Positions 1-7,010 of a DNA stretch of 12,973 nt are shown here, one piece after another. The stretch spans positions 1 to 12,973 of the forward strand of contig JAWKRR010000099.1 in the NCBI GenBank assembly GCA_041389525.1. Direction: 5' to 3'. The stretch is from JACKFB01 sp041389525. GTDB lineage: Bacteria > Myxococcota_A > UBA9042 > PHBI01 > JACKFB01. How positions within the stretch are numbered: position 1 is the first letter of the stretch; each line of letters opens with the position of its first letter. The position numbers and the translations under genes were made by a program. The notes beneath the pieces are model-generated. The model was not told the DNA's origin. It did not search any database and saw only the letters and a list, made by a program, of their open reading frames with translations.

Positions 1-2511
1 CGCCGCCCCCGCCGCCCAACGCCGCAGCCGCCCGTCGGCGCCCGCGCTCAGCACGTCGGCGCCGCCCGGCACCACGGCCAGCCCCGCGACCGCCCCATCG
101 TGCGCGACGACCTGCTCGGTGAGGGCGCCCGCCCCGCTGTCGAAGCGCCGCAGCCTCCCGTCCTCACCGCCGGTGACGACAAGCCCGCCCGAGATCCATC
201 CCACCGCGGTCACCGGGCCCCCGTGCCCCTCGAGCCGCGCGAGCTCCCGACCCGGCCCCAGGTCCCACACCCGCGCGGTCCCGTCGCTGCCGCCCGTCAG
301 CGCGCGCCCGTCCGGCCCCAGCGCCAGCGCGGTCAGCCCGCCGTCGTGCCCCTCCAGCCGCAGCCGCTCGGCACCGCTCGCCAGGTCCCAGGTCACCAGC
401 CCCAGCCCATTGGCCTCCGCGCAGGCCAAGAACGCCGTGTCCCCGCTGCCCGCCTGGGCGATCGCCGCGCACCGAACCCCCCGGCTCCGCTGCCAGGTCA
501 GCCGCGGGCGCTCCACGCCCCAGGTCGCCGCCAGCACGCCGCGCGCGTCGGACCGCTCCTCGGCCAGCAGCGACGCCGCGGCGTGGATCTCGGCCAGCAC
601 CGTGTGCGATTCGTCAGCGTTTATCCGGGCTTTTTCAGCCAGCACCTCGGCCAGCCGCCGCCGCGCCTCGTCGCGCTGGGTCGCCGCCCGCAGGCTGGCC
701 ACGTCCGACGCGTCGCGGGCCAGCGAGGCCTTCTCGCGCTCGGCGTTGGCCACGTCGCGCTCGTCGAGGACGCCCAGGTAGGAGGCGACGCCGACCGCCG
801 CCAGCGCCACCGTGGCGACCGCGGCGACGCCCAGGACCAGCTTGTTGCGCGCGGCGAAGCGCTTGAGCAGGTCCACCGAGGTGTAGGTGTAGGCGCCGAC
901 CCGCTGGCCCGCCATGAAGGCCGAGACCTCGGCGGCCAGGTCGCGGGCGCTCGCGTAGCGCTTCTTCTTGGCGCGACTTAGTGCCTTTTCGCACACCGCC
1001 GCCAGCTCGGCGGGCGCGTCGGCCGTCCGCTCGCGCACGGGCTGGATCGGGTCCTTGATGACCTGACCGATGATCTCGAAGGGGGTCGCGCCGCCAAAGG
1101 GCGGGCGGCCGGTGAGGATCTCGTAGAGGATGGCGCCCAGGCCCCAGACGTCCGAGCGCTCGTCGACGTGGTCGATCTCGCCGATGGCCGCCTCGGGGCT
1201 CATGTAAGCCGGCGTGCCCAGAGCGCTTCCGTCGATGGTCGCGCCCGCCGGAGCGTCCTGCAGCAGCTGAATCCCGCGCTGCAGGTCGCCACCGCGCAGA
1301 TCCTTCTGCCCGGCGACCTTGGCGAGGCCCCAGTCCAGCAGCATCGTCTCGCCGAACTCGCCCACCATGACGTTGCTGGGCTTGAGGTCGCGGTGGATGA
1401 CGCCGCGGCTGTGGGCGTACGCGACCGCCTGGCAGAGGTCGATGAAGTGGTGCAGCAGGCCCAGGCGCGCCTCGAGGGTGGTCGCGTCGGCCAGCGCCTC
1501 TTCCAGGGTGCGGCCGCGCACCAGGCGCATCGTGTAGTAGAGGGTGCCGTCGGTGCGGCGGCCGACCTCGTAGACCGGGACGATGTTGGGGTGCTCGAGC
1601 TGGCCGGTGACGCGGGCCTCGCGCAAGAATCGCGCGGCGGCGCTTGTGTGTTCGCGGCTGAGCGCCCTGGCGTCGGTCGAGCCGACGTCGGTCTCGAGGA
1701 GCAGCTCTTTGACGGCGACGTTTCGGCCGACGTGGTCGTCGTAGGTCGCCAGCACGCGCCCGATGCCGCCGCGACCCAGCTCGGCCACGCTGCGGTCTTC
1801 GGTGCGCTCGCCGGTCTCGGGATCGCGGTAGATGTAGCGGCCGTCCGCCTCTTCGGTGATGCGGTCGAGGTGGGTGCGGCTAAGCGCGTGCAGCCCGCCG
1901 TCGGCCGTGCGACCGCGGGCGGCGGCGCTCAGGGTGTCGAGGCCGCCGATGTCGGCGAGCAGGGGGGCGCGGCTGGCGGGGTCGCCGCCGATGTCGGCGA
2001 GCGGGGGGCCGTGGTCGCGCAGGGGCGGCAGGAAGGCCGGCGCGTCCAGTGAGAGGTCGGCGATGGGCGCGTCGACGGTCGCGGCGCTGGGGCTGATCTC
2101 GGCAAATCCATCGCCAATATCTGGCAAATCGGGGAGGTCGGCGGGCGGGATGACCCACTCGGGCTCGGCGGGGCGGCGCGTGGTGGCGGTCGCGGCCGGG
2201 GCGGTCGGGGCGGTCGGGGCGCTCGGGGCGACGGGCGCGGCGGGCGTGAGGGGGGCGGTCGGGCGCTCCCGCTCGGCCATCGCGCCCTCGGTCTCGCCGA
2301 CGAGCTCGAGCAGGCGCGCGCGCTGGGCGTCGGTCAGCGAGGCCTCGAAGGCCAGCCGGTCGACGAAGGCGCGCGTGCGGTCGGTCGCCCACGCGCCCGC
2401 GGCCGCCAGCACCTGGTCGGACGTGGCGTAGCCAAGCTGCACCGCGTAGACGAAGAAGAGCACGTCGCGGGTGGCGTTGGCGGCGCGCCGCTCGAGGCGG
2501 ACGATGTTCAT
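1..2511 (-). CDS. Ser/Thr protein kinase with transmembrane helix and C-terminal WD40 repeats (partial, 3' end outside window)
   Basis: An open frame of 837 codons runs from ATG at 2511 to the window edge with no stop, so the C-terminus is missing. Residues about 1-75 form a helical module of a kind common ahead of the kinase domain in multidomain bacterial kinases. A Pro/Ala/Thr-rich linker follows to about 235. The kinase domain (about 240-515) has a glycine-rich loop starting ELGRGGIGRV (E244), VAVKE with Lys268, HRDLKPSN with catalytic Asp375, DWG instead of DFG at Asp393, and GTPAYMSPE at 432-440. One membrane helix spans about 557-580, then a coiled stretch, then WD40-type blades from about 670 (VTWDL, ARVWDL, SAGADGRLRRW). 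It should phosphorylate proteins on the cytoplasmic side; the WD40 part would sit across the membrane if the single helix is real. It starts 10 nt after the cyclase stop with no clear Shine-Dalgarno, suggesting translational coupling. Kinase assignment is very secure; substrates are unknown. Confidence 0.93.
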   Translation of the reverse strand, partial: MNIVRLERRAANATRDVLFFVYAVQLGYATSDQVLAAAGAWATDRTRAFVDRLAFEASLTDAQRARLLELVGETEGAMAERERPTAPLTPAAPVAPSAPTAPTAPAATATTRRPAEPEWVIPPADLPDLPDIGDGFAEISPSAATVDAPIADLSLDAPAFLPPLRDHGPPLADIGGDPASRAPLLADIGGLDTLSAAARGRTADGGLHALSRTHLDRITEEADGRYIYRDPETGERTEDRSVAELGRGGIGRVLATYDDHVGRNVAVKELLLETDVGSTDARALSREHTSAAARFLREARVTGQLEHPNIVPVYEVGRRTDGTLYYTMRLVRGRTLEEALADATTLEARLGLLHHFIDLCQAVAYAHSRGVIHRDLKPSNVMVGEFGETMLLDWGLAKVAGQKDLRGGDLQRGIQLLQDAPAGATIDGSALGTPAYMSPEAAIGEIDHVDERSDVWGLGAILYEILTGRPPFGGATPFEIIGQVIKDPIQPVRERTADAPAELAAVCEKALSRAKKKRYASARDLAAEVSAFMAGQRVGAYTYTSVDLLKRFAARNKLVLGVAAVATVALAAVGVASYLGVLDERDVANAEREKASLARDASDVASLRAATQRDEARRRLAEVLAEKARINADESHTVLAEIHAAASLLAEERSDARGVLAATWGVERPRLTWQRSRGVRCAAIAQAGSGDTAFLACAEANGLGLVTWDLASGAERLRLEGHDGGLTALALGPDGRALTGGSDGTARVWDLGPGRELARLEGHGGPVTAVGWISGGLVVTGGEDGRLRRFDSGAGALTEQVVAHDGAVAGLAVVPGGADVLSAGADGRLRRWAAGAA

Positions 2512-2521
2512 GGGGCGCCGG

Positions 2522-3685
2522 TCATGTCTTGCGGGTCACCGAGATGACGTCGATGGGCTCGCTGACGTGCTTGAAGGGCATGCGGCCCTTGGGGTCGAAG
2601 CCGAGGCGCGGCAGGGGGACAGCGCCGCCGTACTTGGACGCGTTGGCCAGGGCGTGGGCGTGGGTCTCGCGGGTGGTCAGGATCTCGCCGCCGCCCGCGG
2701 AGCCGCACAGGCGCGCCGCGAGGTTCACGATGTGGCCGAGCACGGTGTAGTCGACGCGGCTGGGGGGGCCGATGTTGCCGACCACGACCGAGCCGGTGGC
2801 GCAGCCGAGGCCGAGGCGCGCGACGGGGCGGCCCTCGGCGAGGCCGGCGGCGACCCACTCGGAGTGCGCGCGCTGCATCTCGACCGCGCAGACCAAGGCG
2901 CGCAGGGCGTGGTCGGGGTAGGCCACCGGGGCGCCGAAGATCGCCATGATGCCGTCGCCCATGAACTTGTCCACGGTGCCGCCCAGGCGCTCGACGCACT
3001 GGACCATGTTGCCGAGGAAGCCGTTGACCACCTCGAGCACTTCCTCCGGCGCGAGATCCTGGCTGAGGCTCGTGAAACCGCGCAGGTCGCCGAAGAGCAT
3101 CGTCAGCTCGCGGCGCTCGGTGCGGCGGAAGTCGGACTCGGCCATCTGCGACATCTGCTCGATCACGCTGGGCGCGACGTAGCGCGAGAAGGTCGCCTCG
3201 AGCCAGCGCAGGCGGGTGACGTCCTGGGCGGTGATCTGCACGCGGCCCTGCTGGGCTGTGGCGACGAAGCGCAGCATCGGGTCGGCCGAGGGGCGCTCGC
3301 CGGAGGTGGCGGGCAGGCGGTCCCAGGAGAGGTCGGGGCAGACGCGCTCGAGGATCTGGGGCTCGGTGGCGCCGCGGGCGACCTGGACGATGCCGGAGAG
3401 CACGCCGGGGCCGATGGGGCCGCGGTCCCAGCCTGAGAGCGGGGTGCCGATGACGGCTTTTCGATCGTCGACGCCTAGCAGAACGGCCATGGGGCGGTTG
3501 ATGTAGCCGATGCTGTCGTCGAGGCGCACCTCAAGCAGCATCTCCTCGGCGCCAGCGACGGTGAGGCTCGAGCGGCGCACGCCGACCGCGAGCGTGCCGG
3601 TGATCAGCGGTGCGGAGCGGAGGCGGTCGAGCTCGGCACGAAGACCGGCGATCTCGGCCTCGTACTCTTCGGCGCGGCGTGCCAT
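2522..3685 (-). CDS. Class III (IIIb-type) adenylate cyclase with N-terminal coiled coil and PAS-like domain
   Basis: This 387-residue protein is predicted to convert ATP to cAMP. Residues about 4-23 form a short coiled coil, and about 45-100 look PAS-like (LLEVRLDDSIGYINRPMAVL). The C-terminal half is a nucleotide cyclase domain beginning near 190. All catalytic landmarks are visible: metal-binding Asp200 (LFGDLRGFT) and Asp244 (FMGDGIMAIFG), adenine-selecting Lys240 and Thr314 (DYTVLG), and transition-state Asn321 and Arg325 (VNLAARL). The Lys/Thr pair is the IIIb adenylyl cyclase pattern; several IIIb enzymes respond to bicarbonate, but that is only family knowledge. There is no membrane helix, so it is probably soluble. 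The frame is open further upstream to 3871, but ATG 3685 has GGAG five bases upstream, begins the coiled coil, and lies about 20 nt after a promoter-like sequence. It is the first gene of an operon with the kinase. Confidence 0.93.
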   Translation of the reverse strand: MARRAEEYEAEIAGLRAELDRLRSAPLITGTLAVGVRRSSLTVAGAEEMLLEVRLDDSIGYINRPMAVLLGVDDRKAVIGTPLSGWDRGPIGPGVLSGIVQVARGATEPQILERVCPDLSWDRLPATSGERPSADPMLRFVATAQQGRVQITAQDVTRLRWLEATFSRYVAPSVIEQMSQMAESDFRRTERRELTMLFGDLRGFTSLSQDLAPEEVLEVVNGFLGNMVQCVERLGGTVDKFMGDGIMAIFGAPVAYPDHALRALVCAVEMQRAHSEWVAAGLAEGRPVARLGLGCATGSVVVGNIGPPSRVDYTVLGHIVNLAARLCGSAGGGEILTTRETHAHALANASKYGGAVPLPRLGFDPKGRMPFKHVSEPIDVISVTRKT

Positions 3686-3996
3686 CCATGCTCCGGGCGG
3701 GGTGTGGCGCGCAGTATAACGGCGGCCGCTGGGATTGATCCAACAAGGGCCACCTAGGGCCGGCGGCCTGGGACGGCGTGGACGCGGCGGTCGGCGGTCC
3801 GGGGGCGGCTGGATGCGACGGGGAACCGGCTGGGAGCGATGCCGCGCGCGGGCGGCAGACCGCTGTTGCAAGCGTGTTTGCGTCCCGCGAGCCGGCTATG
3901 GCGTCCGGCGGCGCGACGGGAGTACTGTCGTGCGGAAGTGACGCGCGGGCGTGCGGCTGTGGGTGCAGCCGGGCGGCCCCGGGAGCCGGGTAATCT
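3686..3996. other. Divergent intergenic region between the cyclase operon and lipoprotein A
   Basis: This stretch of 311 bases separates divergently transcribed genes. Apart from the cyclase promoter candidate near its left end, I see no RNA gene, no clear repeat and no convincing promoter for lipoprotein A. TAATCT at 3991-3996 resembles a -10 box but abuts the ATG at 3997, so it would only work for a start inside the gene. A GGGAG at 3981-3985 is a distant Shine-Dalgarno candidate for the plus-strand gene. Confidence 0.5.
3713..3743 (-). promoter_or_regulatory. Candidate sigma70-type promoter for the cyclase-kinase operon
   Basis: On the minus strand TATACT (3718-3713) matches five of six bases of the -10 consensus, and TTGGAT (3743-3738) is a weak -35 at a slightly long 19-bp spacing. 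Transcription would start near 3706, giving a leader of about 20 nt that carries GGAG before ATG 3685. The AT-rich hexamer stands out in this GC-rich background. It is prediction only. Confidence 0.4.
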
Positions 3997-6318
3997 ATGC
4001 TGTGCAGGTCTTCGGCCCCGCGGAAACGCGTGGGCTGGTGGGGTCTCGTAGTGTGGGCGGGCGCCCTGGTGATGGCAGGCTGCGGGGGCGCGGGCGCGTC
4101 CGGGTCGCCGGCAGCGGAGGTGGGCGCCGAGCCGCCCGCGGACGCCGACGCGGGCGATCTCGACGGACCGTGCGCCGACGTGGAGGAGGAGGCGGCTGGG
4201 AACGACGCGGCGGAGACCGGCGCGTCAGAGCTCACCGAGGTCGCGGAGGTCGCGGAGGTCGCGGAGGTCCGCGACTGGGGCACACGCTGCCTCAACGCCT
4301 GCGACCACGCGGTGGCCCTGGGCTGTGGCCCGCCCATGGAGCCTGGCGACGATTGCGGCGGATTTTGCCAGTCCATGGCGGCGGCGGGCTTGGACGTCGA
4401 CTGCATCGCGGCCGCCGCGAGCTGCCAGGCGGTGAAGGGGTGCGTCGGGAACGAGCCGGCGCTCTGCCCAGGGCCTTGCTGCCCCGAGACTGCCCCGCAG
4501 AACCCCGCCGGAGTGACGCTGCCGTCGGGGCTCGGGGGCGTGTTCGCGCCGGTTGAGGTGGCGGACCCGACCAGTCTGGCCGGCATCGCGCTCGTCGAGA
4601 GCGCCGGCGGCACCATCGGCACCCTCTCGTCTGGTTTTTTCGGGGACCTCAACGGGGGCGGCTCGCTCGAGCTTGTCGTCTCGGGCGGCGAGGACAGCGC
4701 CCCGGTGGTGTTTCACTACGATGGCGTCGGCTTAGTCGCGCTCGACGGGCTCGGGCTGGGCGAGGGACGCGTCATGTTCATCGACGACCTCGACGACGAT
4801 GGGCGCGCGGACGTCGTGATGCTGCGCAAGAACTCGCCGATGGTCCTGTGGAACGCCGGCGATGGTCAGTTCGTGGCGAGGCCCATGGTCGAGGGTCCGC
4901 AGCCGATGGGGCTGACGATTCGCGCGCTGGCCCTGGCCGATCTCGACGCTGACGGCACCCTCGACGCGGTCGGGCAGTCGTCGGGCTGCTGCTCGATGTC
5001 CTGCCCCGCCATGATCCCGCTGCTGCGCACCGGTTCGCGCACCTGGACCGCGAGGCCGGAGCTGATGAAATCGGTGAATCACGCGACGCTGCACGCGATC
5101 CTCGTGGCGCCGCTGGGCCCTGCGCAGGCTGTGCTGTTTGGCACAGGCGGGGTGGGCTGCGGGGGCGCCTACCAGGGCACCTACGAGCGCGCGACGGGCG
5201 GCGACGAGGGCTGGCCTGAGTTCGTTGGGGTGGCCATGCTCGACGAGGAGGCGAACGCCCTGATGCAGAAGAGCGTGCCCATGGGCGCGGCGGTGGCGGA
5301 CGCTGACGGCGACGGGGCCTGGGACCTGGCGCTGACGCTGGATCCCGGCCACGCCATCTACCGCGGCCGGCCGTCGTGGCCCCTGGAAGACGCGACCGCG
5401 ATGTCGGGCATCGGTGTCTGCGGGCGGATGGAGACTCCCGCGTCGCGCGCGGTCGCCGAGCCGCTCATCCCGTGGAGCGTCGAGTGGCTGGACCTCGACC
5501 GCGACGGGCGCGACGACCTGGTCTTCACCCACGGGCCCGACCCAGGCGTGCAGCCGCACGGCATGTTCGAGCAGCCCGTGACCGCTCACTACAACGCCGG
5601 AGACATGCGCTTCGCGGACATGACCGCGCAGATCGGGCTGGACGCGACGGGAAACTGGCGCGGGCTGCTGGTCGACGACCTCGACGGCGACGGGGACCCG
5701 GACCTCTTCATCGGTGGCATCGGGCGGCTGCCCTGGCTGCTGCGCAACGACGTGGCGACGCCGAATCACGGGTTCACCCTGCGACTGCACGGAACGACCA
5801 GCAATCATCTGGGTATTGGCGCGGTGGTCGAGGTGGAGGTCGCCGGCCAGTCGCAGCCGCAGCGGCACGTCATGGGCGCGGTCGGCAACCCGGCCGGCGT
5901 GGGGCGACCGATGCGCTTCGTGGGGCTTGGGTTGGCCAAGAAGGCCGACCTCGTGCGCGTGCGTTGGCCGTCGGGGCTGGTGCAGGAGGTCCACGACCTG
6001 CCCGCCGGCGCCGTCCACACCATCGAGGAGCCCCCGACGATCACGGTCGAGCCGGCGTCGCGGCACCTCTCGTCGGACGGTCCCGAGGGGGCGAAGATCA
6101 TGGTCTACCCGCGCAACCCCGACGGCTCGATCCGCGAGGATGCGACGGTGGAGATCCGCATCGCGCACGGGGTCGGCAGCTTCGAGGGGCCGGCGAGGGC
6201 GACGCGCGGCGGGGTGGCGCGGGTCATCGCGGCGCCAGGGGTCTCGGGCTCGACGGTCATCGAGGTCCTGATCGACGGCGAGCCGCTGAGCGTGAGGCCC
6301 CGCGTGTACTGGGACTGA
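3997..6318 (+). CDS. Lipoprotein A: 11-Cys module, FG-GAP/VCBS propeller, ASPIC/UnbV domain, Ig-like C-terminus
   Basis: A 773-residue exported protein. Residues 1-28 are a signal peptide (basic start, then GLVVWAGALVMAG) ending at lipobox Cys29, followed by an acidic linker to about 95 that includes EVAEVAEVAEV. Cysteines at 98, 102, 110, 120, 124, 136, 143, 149, 157, 161 and 162 form a compact module. Asp-rich loops of the FG-GAP/VCBS type start at 217, 264, 315, 435, 499 and 561, for example DLDRDGRDD and DLDGDGDPD, consistent with a calcium-binding beta-propeller. Residues about 590-680 match the ASPIC/UnbV domain (TTSNHLGIGA, VRVRWPSG). The last 95 residues look Ig-like. It is a paralogue of the 7733-10093 product along its whole length. 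The first calcium loop is degenerate (DLNGGGS). A lipid-anchored cell-surface or periplasmic role is inferred; ligand and function are unknown. Start: first ATG giving an intact lipoprotein signal. Confidence 0.9.
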   Translation: MLCRSSAPRKRVGWWGLVVWAGALVMAGCGGAGASGSPAAEVGAEPPADADAGDLDGPCADVEEEAAGNDAAETGASELTEVAEVAEVAEVRDWGTRCLNACDHAVALGCGPPMEPGDDCGGFCQSMAAAGLDVDCIAAAASCQAVKGCVGNEPALCPGPCCPETAPQNPAGVTLPSGLGGVFAPVEVADPTSLAGIALVESAGGTIGTLSSGFFGDLNGGGSLELVVSGGEDSAPVVFHYDGVGLVALDGLGLGEGRVMFIDDLDDDGRADVVMLRKNSPMVLWNAGDGQFVARPMVEGPQPMGLTIRALALADLDADGTLDAVGQSSGCCSMSCPAMIPLLRTGSRTWTARPELMKSVNHATLHAILVAPLGPAQAVLFGTGGVGCGGAYQGTYERATGGDEGWPEFVGVAMLDEEANALMQKSVPMGAAVADADGDGAWDLALTLDPGHAIYRGRPSWPLEDATAMSGIGVCGRMETPASRAVAEPLIPWSVEWLDLDRDGRDDLVFTHGPDPGVQPHGMFEQPVTAHYNAGDMRFADMTAQIGLDATGNWRGLLVDDLDGDGDPDLFIGGIGRLPWLLRNDVATPNHGFTLRLHGTTSNHLGIGAVVEVEVAGQSQPQRHVMGAVGNPAGVGRPMRFVGLGLAKKADLVRVRWPSGLVQEVHDLPAGAVHTIEEPPTITVEPASRHLSSDGPEGAKIMVYPRNPDGSIREDATVEIRIAHGVGSFEGPARATRGGVARVIAAPGVSGSTVIEVLIDGEPLSVRPRVYWD
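4237..4272 (+). repeat. 9-bp coding tandem repeat (GAGGTCGCG) in the lipoprotein A linker
   Basis: Three perfect copies of GAGGTCGCG (4237-4263) and a diverged fourth (GAGGTCCGC) encode repeating Glu-Val-Ala in the linker between the lipobox and the Cys module. The unit is a multiple of three, so copy-number change would alter linker length without breaking the frame. Confidence 0.8.
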
Positions 6319-6371
6319 AGGCGGGCTGGCCTTGGGTGGCCGACCCGGTTCAGTCGTGCTGCGGAGCTAGC

Positions 6372-6397
6372 GCCGACCGGGTACCGCGCCGGTCGGC
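6372..6397. terminator. 9-bp perfect hairpin between convergent genes
   Basis: GCCGACCGG (6372-6380) and CCGGTCGGC (6389-6397) are perfect inverted copies around an 8-base loop. It lies 53 bases after the stop of lipoprotein A and 90 bases beyond the stop of the convergent small gene, so it could end transcripts from both sides. No U-tract follows on either strand, so intrinsic termination is uncertain, although U-poor hairpins are frequent in GC-rich genomes. Confidence 0.35.
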
Positions 6398-6487
6398 TCG
6401 GGCCATCGCGCGCGGCGAAGGCCCGGTTCCGCTTGAGTTGTGAGCGCGCGAGCCAGGAGGCGTCTCGCGCTCCGGAGGGTCCGCCGG

Positions 6488-6682
6488 CTAAAAGAGCGGC
6501 TTCTGCGGGCCCGGGACAATGTGCGCGATGTCGGGGTCGACCGACGGGGGTGCGCCGCCGTCGTCGGAGGAGTCGGCGCGGTCTGCGGCGCGCTCGGCGC
6601 GGGCGCGGGCCTTGTCGTCCTTGCGCTCTTGCTTGAGCTTCTCTCGCATTCGCTTCGTCACTGAGGGTCTGGCCTTCGCCAT
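6488..6682 (-). CDS. Small basic, charged protein of 64 residues with a DPDIAHIVPGPQ tail
   Basis: The protein begins MAKARPSVTKRMREKLKQER, continues as a highly charged Lys/Arg/Glu/Asp/Ala helix to about residue 40, and ends with a Gly/Pro-rich tail containing DPDIAHIVPGPQ. No membrane segment or cysteine is present. ATG 6682 has AAGGA six bases upstream, the best Shine-Dalgarno in the window; the same frame is open further upstream to 6844 but that extension is low-complexity and lacks such a site. Short proteins with a TKR-(K/R)E-rich helix and a similar DPD-I-PGPQ tail are, as I recall, recurrent in myxobacteria and relatives, with unknown function. The basic helix suggests nucleic acid or ribosome contact, but that is inference only. 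It stands alone, convergent with lipoprotein A and divergent from the 7011 gene. Confidence 0.72.
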   Translation of the reverse strand: MAKARPSVTKRMREKLKQERKDDKARARAERAADRADSSDDGGAPPSVDPDIAHIVPGPQKPLF

Positions 6683-7010
6683 ACAGGATCCTTGGGTTCG
6701 GGTGAGTGGCGCTGCCGAGGAAAACGCCCGCCGCCATTGCGACTTTGGCGTCCTCGCGCCCACGCCCGCCCGCCGGCCGACCCGCCCTTGTGGGGCCGTC
6801 GTTTGCGCCGGTGGCGTGCTTTCTTGCCGCGGGGAAGAGACCACCTACGGGACTCAGAGTCCAGAATCGGGTGAGCGGGGCGCGCAAAAAACCGGCCGCG
6901 GTGGGCGGCGAGCGGGGGCGCGCGAGGGCCGAGGCTGGCGGTGTGCGGCGTTCGCTCCGGGTCGGCGGGTGCGCTAATCTCGGCGGCGAACGACGAGCGA
7001 GCGCGGGGCG
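6683..7010. other. Divergent intergenic region between the small basic gene and the 7011 lipoprotein gene
   Basis: This 328-base stretch holds the control regions of two divergent genes. The visible structure is a 13-bp dyad, GGACTC-A-GAGTCC, at 6850-6862. A TGGC-N8-TTGC pair at 6812-6827 resembles a sigma54 site but has the wrong spacing. I see no clear sigma70 promoter, RNA gene or additional coding frame. Confidence 0.45.
6850..6862. promoter_or_regulatory. 13-bp perfect dyad, possible operator
   Basis: GGACTC and GAGTCC flank a single A, forming a perfect palindrome in the divergent intergenic region, 168 bases from the small gene start and 149 bases from the 7011 start. A 6-bp arm dyad is expected by chance a few times in a window of this size, so support comes mainly from its location. 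Confidence 0.22.

Noticed and set aside
2471..3436. Plus-strand frame opposite the adenylate cyclase
   Set aside because: The opposite strand has every cyclase catalytic residue; the plus product is Ala/Gly/Val/His-rich with no recognisable motif.
3686..3871. Upstream extension of the adenylate cyclase frame
   Set aside because: The added residues are Arg/Pro-rich, overlap the promoter candidate, and ATG 3685 has a good GGAG ribosome site.
6812..6827. Sigma54-like TGGC-N8-TTGC
   Set aside because: The spacing between the GG and GC elements is one base too long, and it lies about 180 bases from the 7011 start.
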